Shown here piece by piece: positions 60,084 to 64,000 of a stretch of DNA of 64,000 nt. The DNA comes from Lepus europaeus (Eukaryota > Chordata > Mammalia > Lagomorpha > Leporidae). Position 1 is the first letter of the stretch; each line of letters begins with the position of its first letter. The notes under the pieces were generated by a model. That model saw only the letters and a list, made by a program, of their open reading frames with translations. It was not told the DNA's origin and searched no databases. Position numbers and translations under genes: made by a program. The stretch is from positions 87,355,948-87,419,947 of the forward strand of contig NC_084835.1 in the NCBI RefSeq assembly GCF_033115175.1, in the 5' to 3' direction.

Positions 60084-61117
60084 TTACCTTCTTTCATATT
60101 GATGACCGTGTTTCTGTGTTTCTGTGTGTAACACATCTTTAAGCATCTTTTGCAGGGCTGGACGAGTGGTGACAAATTCTTTCAATTTCTGTTTGCCATG
60201 AAAGTTCTTTATTTTATCTTCATTCACAAATGAGAGCTTTGCAGGATATAATATTCTGGGCTGGCAGTTTTTCTCTCTTAGTACCTGAGCTATATCTCGC
60301 CATTCTCTCCTAGCTTGTAGGGTTTCTGATGAGAAGTCAACTGTGAGTCTAACTGGAGATCCTCTGAGAATAATCTGATGTTTCTCTCTTGCACATTTTG
60401 GATCTTTTCTTTATGTTTCACTGTGGTGAGTTTAATTACAATGTGTCGTGGTGAGGATCTCTTTTGGTTATGTTTATTAGGGGTTCTATGAGCTTCCTGT
60501 ACTAAGATGCCTCTGTCCTTCTCCAGACCCGGGACGTTCTCTTGAAGTATCTCTCTAAAAAGGCCTTCTAATCCTTTCTCCCTCTCCATGCCTTCAGGAA
60601 CTCCTAGAACCCGAATGTTGGTTTTTTTAATAATACCCTGTAGATTTCCAACAATATTTTTTAGATTTCTAATTTCCTCTTCTTTTCTTTGGTTTGACTG
60701 TATACTTTCCTGTGCTCTGTCTTCTAAGTCTGATATTCTCTCTTCTGCTTCACCCATTCTGTTTTTAAGGCTCTCTAATGTGTTTGTCATTTGATCTATT
60801 GAATTATTCATTTCATTATGATTTCCCATCACTATCACAGTTTCAGGTTCTACTAGTTGTTTCATTTCATTTTGATTCCTCCTTAATATTTCATTTTCAT
60901 GTGAGAGATTTTCTATCTTGTCCATTAAGGATTTCTGTAGTTCAAGAATTTGTTTTTGAGAACTTCTTAATGTTCTTGTCAATTTTTTGATATCTGCTTC
61001 TTGCATTTCTTCTATCTCATCATCTTCATAATCTTGAATTGGGGTGTCTTTTTCATTTGGGGGCATCATAGTGTCTTCCTTGTTCTTGTTACCTTGGTTT
61101 CTGCGTTTGTTTGACAT
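60084..61117 (-). pseudogene. L1 ORF1 (nucleic-acid chaperone), one frameshift
   Basis: ORF1 forms coiled-coil trimers that coat L1 RNA. The start is taken as the ATG at 61115-61117 (MSNKRRNQGN); a longer frame begins upstream with a GTG. Acidic Met-rich N-terminus (DYEDDEIEEMQ), a long heptad coiled coil (about 60610-60990), the RRM segment with NIRVLGVPEGMEREKG (60590-60640) and EAHRTPNKHNQKRS. A frame break in the A4/T4 run near 60396 separates the C-terminal domain, which continues to the TAA at 60084-60086. About 344 codons, the normal ORF1 length. Confidence 0.9.
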
Positions 61118-61145
61118 TGTGGAGATACTCTTTGGTTTCTTCACT

Positions 61146-61985
61146 GTGGTGCTTTTTCTTGTAATACTATGACTCTAGATTAAGTGGACTGTCTGCTTTT
61201 GATGGATCCTCAGAGGCTGTGATGGGTGTGGCTAGAGAGTTCTGTTTGGTTATTCAGGTTTAAGAGTGTGCCAAAGGTGACTCACCCAGATTGTTCTCTC
61301 ACTCGCTAGCTTGCTCTCTCTCTCTCTCTCTCTTTTTTTTCTTTTTTTGACTCATTTGGGAAGTAATTCCGCACAGTTGAGTGGAATTGAGGGTAGTTGA
61401 TGTATGAAATCTGGCCCCCCCAGTGTGGTCTCAAATTTCTCAGCAGTCTCTCACCGGGTTGCCGAGGTTACCGAGTTTGTGTACTCGGTGAGTACACACA
61501 CACCCCCTCAGATTTTCACAGTCTCAGTTCATTAGCTCCACACTTTCACTAGGTCCTAACCTCCTGCTATTTCCCCACCAGAGTCAGGTTTTTCTGCTTG
61601 GCTAATGGAGGGCCCCACTTTACATACATAAAATGGCACCTGCTCTGTCTTGCTCGGCTTTGTAAGGTGAGTGGAGAGAGAGGCTAGTGTCCATGCCGGT
61701 TCCCCTTATTTATTCGTTTTTTTCTCTCCTCCAGTCAGCCTGGTGAACTTTCCCCAGTGTGGCTTCAGGCCTCATTCCCTCTATGCTCTTTCTGCCTTTC
61801 CTCACCAATGTCTCAGGTTACTGAGGTTTTTGTCTCACCTCCCCTTCCAGCGCTGGTGTGCAGACTCTGCGGCTGGGCTTCCACGTGGTGGGCGACCTTG
61901 CTCTCCCCATAGGTCCTTCGTGTCACATCCACTAGATCCGGAAGAGTTTCCTCTGCAATTTTTTCCTGAGCCTTTTCCCGGACAT
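61146..61985 (-). promoter_or_regulatory. L1 5'UTR (internal promoter region)
   Basis: The minus-strand region before ORF1 is GC-richer than its surroundings, with CpGs (ACACGAAGG, CCCACCACGTGG) and a (CT)n run at 61313-61335 on the plus strand. By analogy with other L1s it should hold the internal Pol II promoter. The antisense open frame at 61671-61994 is a shadow. Confidence 0.75.
61313..61335. repeat. (CT)n microsatellite in the L1 5'UTR
   Basis: Eleven CT units followed by TTTTTTTT, inside the 5'UTR. Confidence 0.85.
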
Positions 61986-64000
61986 CTGGGTTGATTTTAT
62001 ATCCTTGTTATTGTGAAGTGAGCTGCAATATACATGGGGTTACAGATAACTCTTTCATATGCTGATTTCATTTCCTTTGAGTAAAATCCCAGGAGTGGGA
62101 CTGCTGGGTCAAATAGTAGAACTATTTTCAGATTTCTGGGGTATTGTCAAACTATGTTCCACAATGGCTGTACCAGTTTACATTCTCACCAAACGTGTTT
62201 TAGGGTACCTTTGTACCCACATTCTCACCAGCATTTATTGCTTATTGATATCTGCAGGAGAGAAATTCTAGCTGGAGTGAGGTGAAAACTCTGTGTGGTT
62301 TTGATTTGCATTTACCTGATTGGTAGCTATCCTGAGCAGTTTTATGTGTATCTGTTGGCCTTTCGAATTTACTTTTTGATAAATATCTGTTCAAATCCAT
62401 TGTCCATTCCTTGACTGAATTGTTTGTTTTGTTTTTGAGTTTCTTGAGCTCTTAATAGATTGTGGATATTAACCCTTTATCAGTCACATAGTTTGCAAAT
62501 AATTTCTCCAATTCTGTTAGCTGCCCCTTGACTTTGCTGAATTTTTTTTTTTCAGCGCAGACACTTCTCAGATTAATGTAATCCCATTTGTTAGTTTGGG
62601 CTTGGGTTGCCTGTGCTTCTGGGATATTTTCCAAGAAGTCTTTGCCTATTCTAATGTCTTTCATGGTTCTCTCAATGTTCTCTAGTATTTTGTTGGTATT
62701 GGGTCATAGATCAGGTCATTGATCCATTTTGAGTGGATTCTTGTGTAAGGTGTAAGGTAGAGGTCTTGTTTTATACTTTTACATAAAGAGGTCCAGTTTT
62801 TGCAGCTCCATTTATTGAAGAGATAGTCCTTGCTCCAGGGATTGATTTTTAGCTCCTTTTTCAAATATAAGTTGAGTGTATAAGCATGGATTGAGTTTTG
62901 TAGTTTCCATTCTGTTCCATTTGTCTGTATGTCTATTCTATTTTGCTGGGACTAGGCTGTTTTGATTATAACTACCCTGTAGTGTGTCTTGATATCTCTT
63001 ATTGTGATGCCTCTGGCTTTGTTTTTTTTTGTTTATGATTCTTTAGTTACTCAGGGTCTTTTGTGTTCTATATGAATTTTAGCATCATTATCATCTATAT
63101 GAATTTTAGCATCATTCTAGAAATGAGAAGAATATCATTAGTATTTAGACATAGATTTTTATTGAATTTATAAATTGGTTTCAGTAAGATGGACGTTTTT
63201 ATATTAATTCTTCCAATCCAATAACATGGAAGATTTTTTCAATTTCTTTTGGCTTCTTCTATTTCTTTCTTTAATGTTTTGTAACTTTCTTTTTTTAAAA
63301 GATTTATTTATTTATTTGAAAGTCAGAGTTCCACAGAGAGGAGAGGCAGAGAGAGAGAGAGAAAAAGAGAGAGAGAGAGACAGAGAGAGTAGTCTCCCGT
63401 TTGATGGTTCACTCCCTAATCGGCCACAATTGCCAGATATGCACTGATCTGAAGCCAGGAGCCAGGAGCTTCTTCTGGGTCTCTCATCTGGGTGCAGGGA
63501 CCCATAGATGTGGGCCATCTTCTACTGCTTCCCAGGCCACAGCAGAGAGCTGGATGGGAAGTGGAGCAGCCGAGTCTCTAACCGGTGCCCATTTGGGATG
63601 CCGGCGCTTCAGGCCAAGGCATTAACCCACTGCACCACAGCCCCAGCCCCTGTAATTTTCATCATTGAGAATGTTCACCTTTTTGATTAAGTTTATTTGA
63701 AAATAATTGAAAGTTTTATAGCTTTTGTGAATGGGGTTGATCTTATAGTTTCTTTCTCAGCCATGGTTTGTCTGTGTATAAAAAGGCTATTGATTTCTAT
63801 GTGTTAATTTTATATCATGCAGCTTAACCTAACTGTTTTATGAGTTCCAATACTCTTTTAGTGGTTTTTCATTCCCCTATATAAAGAATCATGTAGTCAG
63901 CAAACTAGGATAATTTCACTTCTACCTGTCCAATTTGTATGCATTTGAATTATTTTTCTTGCCTAATTGCTCCAGCTAAAACTTCCAAGACTATATTGAA
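61986..64000 (-). mobile_element. older L1 ORF2 3' half, continues beyond window
   Basis: Antisense L1 with landmarks TAAAATCCCAGGAGTGGGACTGCTGGGTCAAAT (62084), CCACAATGGCTG, TGGTTTTGATTTGCATTTACCTGAT, CTTTATCAGTCA, AATCCCATTTGTTAG, CCATTTTGAGTGG, TTTATTGAAGAGATAGTCCTTGC and TTTTGATTATAACTACCCTG. These are the complement of the ORF2 C-terminal half and RT region, running from beyond 64000 down to about 61986. A CSINE sits in it at 63290-63650. Confidence 0.88.
63290..63650 (-). mobile_element. CSINE inserted in the older L1
   Basis: Reverse C-repeat: TTTTTTAAAAGATTTATTTATTTATTTGAAAGTCAGAG, a long GA block 63332-63389, and head complement CACAGCCCCAGCCCC. Target duplication TGTAACTTTC / TGTAATTTTC (63280-63289 and 63651-63660). 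Confidence 0.94.

Larger units (their letters stand above)
59190..61985 (-). mobile_element. young LINE-1, 5' half (5'UTR, ORF1, start of ORF2)
   Basis: Minus-strand L1: about 840 bases of 5'UTR (61146-61985), ORF1 (60084-61117) and the ORF2 endonuclease (59193-60015), then an abrupt end in the middle of ORF2 at about 59190. Divergence is low: each ORF has only one or two frame breaks. Loss of the 3' end with the 5' end retained points to a later deletion or recombination. Confidence 0.92.

Noticed and set aside
59193..61144. Two long coding-looking frames as host genes
   Set aside because: They are L1 ORF1 and ORF2 by motif order and spacing, with frameshifts, and belong to a mobile element.
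61671..61994. 107-codon plus-strand frame
   Set aside because: Antisense shadow of the L1 5'UTR.
1..64000. CRISPR arrays, phage or bacterial defence systems, operons
   Set aside because: No regularly spaced repeats, no prokaryotic gene organisation, and the repeats identify mammalian nuclear DNA.

Overview
The window looks like lagomorph nuclear DNA (rabbit or hare type). The main evidence is about 26 copies or pieces of the C-repeat (CSINE), a tRNA-derived SINE known only from lagomorphs. Each has a GGCCGGC-like head, a GGTTCTAGTCC-type B box, a CT-rich 3' part and an A-rich tail. There is also a young rabbit-type LINE-1 with a typical 5' end, and a separate L1 3' end carrying the G-rich 3'UTR. 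The DNA is AT-rich. I found no intact host protein-coding gene, no multi-exon structure and no CpG-island promoter, so the window is best read as intergenic or deep intronic DNA shaped by retrotransposition.

Layout. 1-5.6 kb: unique AT-rich DNA with five CSINEs. 6.85-8.2 kb: a minus-strand retroviral remnant, made of an envelope 3' part (surface C-terminus and most of the transmembrane subunit, broken by a frameshift in the membrane anchor) followed by its LTR with CCAAT, TATA and poly(A) signals. 8.4-12.6 kb: CSINEs and an MLT1-like LTR. 12.6-16.7 kb: mostly unique. 16.7-17.7 kb: a CSINE cluster. 19.1-24.65 kb: an old, nearly full-length plus-strand L1 (5'UTR, ORF1, ORF2, no 3' end), broken by two CSINEs and a 360-base polypyrimidine tract. 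25.15-27.33 kb: two decayed L1 pieces head to head. 27.8-34 kb: mostly unique, with MIR and L2 relics. 34.6-35.15 kb: an L1 3'-end insertion with a clear 13-base target duplication. 37.6-38.1 kb: a probable solo LTR. 48.65-48.99 kb: a MER2/Tigger DNA transposon. 50.84-51.76 kb: a composite CSINE / antisense-L1 / CSINE unit. 57.0-57.8 kb: a U6 snRNA pseudogene fused to an L1 3' end, later split by an MLT1/MST-like LTR. 59.19-61.98 kb: the 5' half of a young minus-strand L1 (5'UTR, frameshifted ORF1, ORF2 endonuclease). 61.99-64 kb: an older minus-strand L1 ORF2 region that leaves the window.

No set of genes here works together in a pathway. The relationships are those of mobile elements: L1 supplies the endonuclease and reverse transcriptase, CSINEs and the U6 sequence were moved by L1-type machinery, and nesting gives relative ages. 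The items most worth checking are the U6-L1 chimera with a datable insertion inside it, the envelope relic with conserved fusion motifs, and the composite SINE-L1-SINE insertion.
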